The notes under the pieces are model-generated. The model searched no databases and had not been told where the DNA came from. It saw only the letters and a list, made by a program, of their open reading frames with translations. Position numbers and translations under genes: made by a program. From an uncultured Clostridia bacterium (GTDB lineage Bacteria > Bacillota > Clostridia > Christensenellales > Borkfalkiaceae), in the NCBI GenBank assembly GCA_947581885.1, contig CANPWF010000089.1:1-6956 (forward strand): 6,956 nucleotides of DNA, written 5' to 3'. Shown here piece after piece: positions 6,881-6,956 of the stretch (position 1 is the first letter of the stretch; the number at the start of each line of letters is the position of its first letter).

Positions 6881-6956
6881 TTACAAATTTTCCAAGATGA
6901 GTTTGTCGGCGACGAGGGCGATGAATTCGCTGTTGGTGGGCTTCTCGGTGCCGATG
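6881..6956 (-). CDS. spo0A: Spo0A sporulation response regulator, C-terminal fragment
   Basis: Reading the minus strand from the right edge gives 24 residues, including KPTNSEFIALVADKL, before a TAA at 6883-6881. The PTNSEFIA-VADKL tail is the highly conserved C-terminus of Spo0A, the phosphorylation-activated DNA-binding protein that commits Firmicutes to sporulation. It ends in ILENL. Only the last turn of the DNA-binding domain is visible; the receiver domain and the rest lie outside the window. The gene converges on the lipoprotein gene and is not part of the sugar-related set. Identification rests on a short but very distinctive motif. Confidence 0.88.
   Translation of the reverse strand, partial: IGTEKPTNSEFIALVADKLILENL

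Noticed and set aside
1..6956. CRISPR array, tRNA, rRNA, insertion sequence or attachment site
   Set aside because: No regularly spaced repeats, no cloverleaf or rRNA-like stretch, no transposase and no terminal inverted repeats were seen.

Overview
The window looks like part of the chromosome of a spore-forming Firmicute, probably a Clostridia-type (gut or anaerobic) bacterium. The best clue is the right edge. There the minus strand encodes the last 24 residues of a protein whose KPTNSEFIALVADKL tail matches the C-terminus of Spo0A, the sporulation master regulator. Strong Shine-Dalgarno sites, a consensus TTGACA/TACAAT promoter and Gram-positive-style secretion signals agree with this. Placement below Clostridia is not possible by eye.

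Layout: (1) 1-3939, minus strand: one very large secreted glycoside hydrolase of family 31 (GH31). 1313 residues are visible and the 3' end lies beyond the left edge. It has a signal peptide, an N-terminal beta domain, a catalytic barrel with an atypical nucleophile motif, a PA14 domain inserted after the barrel, the GH31 C-terminal sheets with a DUF5110-like region, and at least two related C-terminal beta domains. (2) 3940-4160: a divergent intergenic region with back-to-back promoter candidates and operator-like repeats. (3) 4161-5027, plus: an AraC-family regulator with an N-terminal cupin, followed by a good intrinsic terminator at 5034-5065. (4) 5066-5177: a strong promoter region. (5) 5178-6767, plus: a 529-residue lipoprotein with a short internal repeat, a LamG/concanavalin-like domain and a C-terminal SGNH esterase domain. 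(6) 6768-6880: a convergent intergenic gap with a strong plus-strand terminator. (7) 6881-6956, minus: the 3' end of spo0A.

How the genes may work together (inference): this resembles a small Gram-positive polysaccharide-utilisation island. The GH31 enzyme would remove alpha-linked sugars outside the cell. The membrane-anchored SGNH protein would deacylate the glycan or a fragment of it. The AraC-type protein would sense a sugar and control both. Two short motifs (AATSATTTGC and ATTCGTAAA) occur in the same order upstream of the lipoprotein promoter and in the GH31/AraC divergent region, which would fit a shared regulator. No transporter is visible, so the island probably continues to the left or the sugars are imported by something elsewhere.

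Most points worth a second look concern the two exported proteins: the non-canonical GH31 active-site signature, the PA14 insertion, the tandem C-terminal domains, and the repeat plus GTEAEWL module in the lipoprotein.
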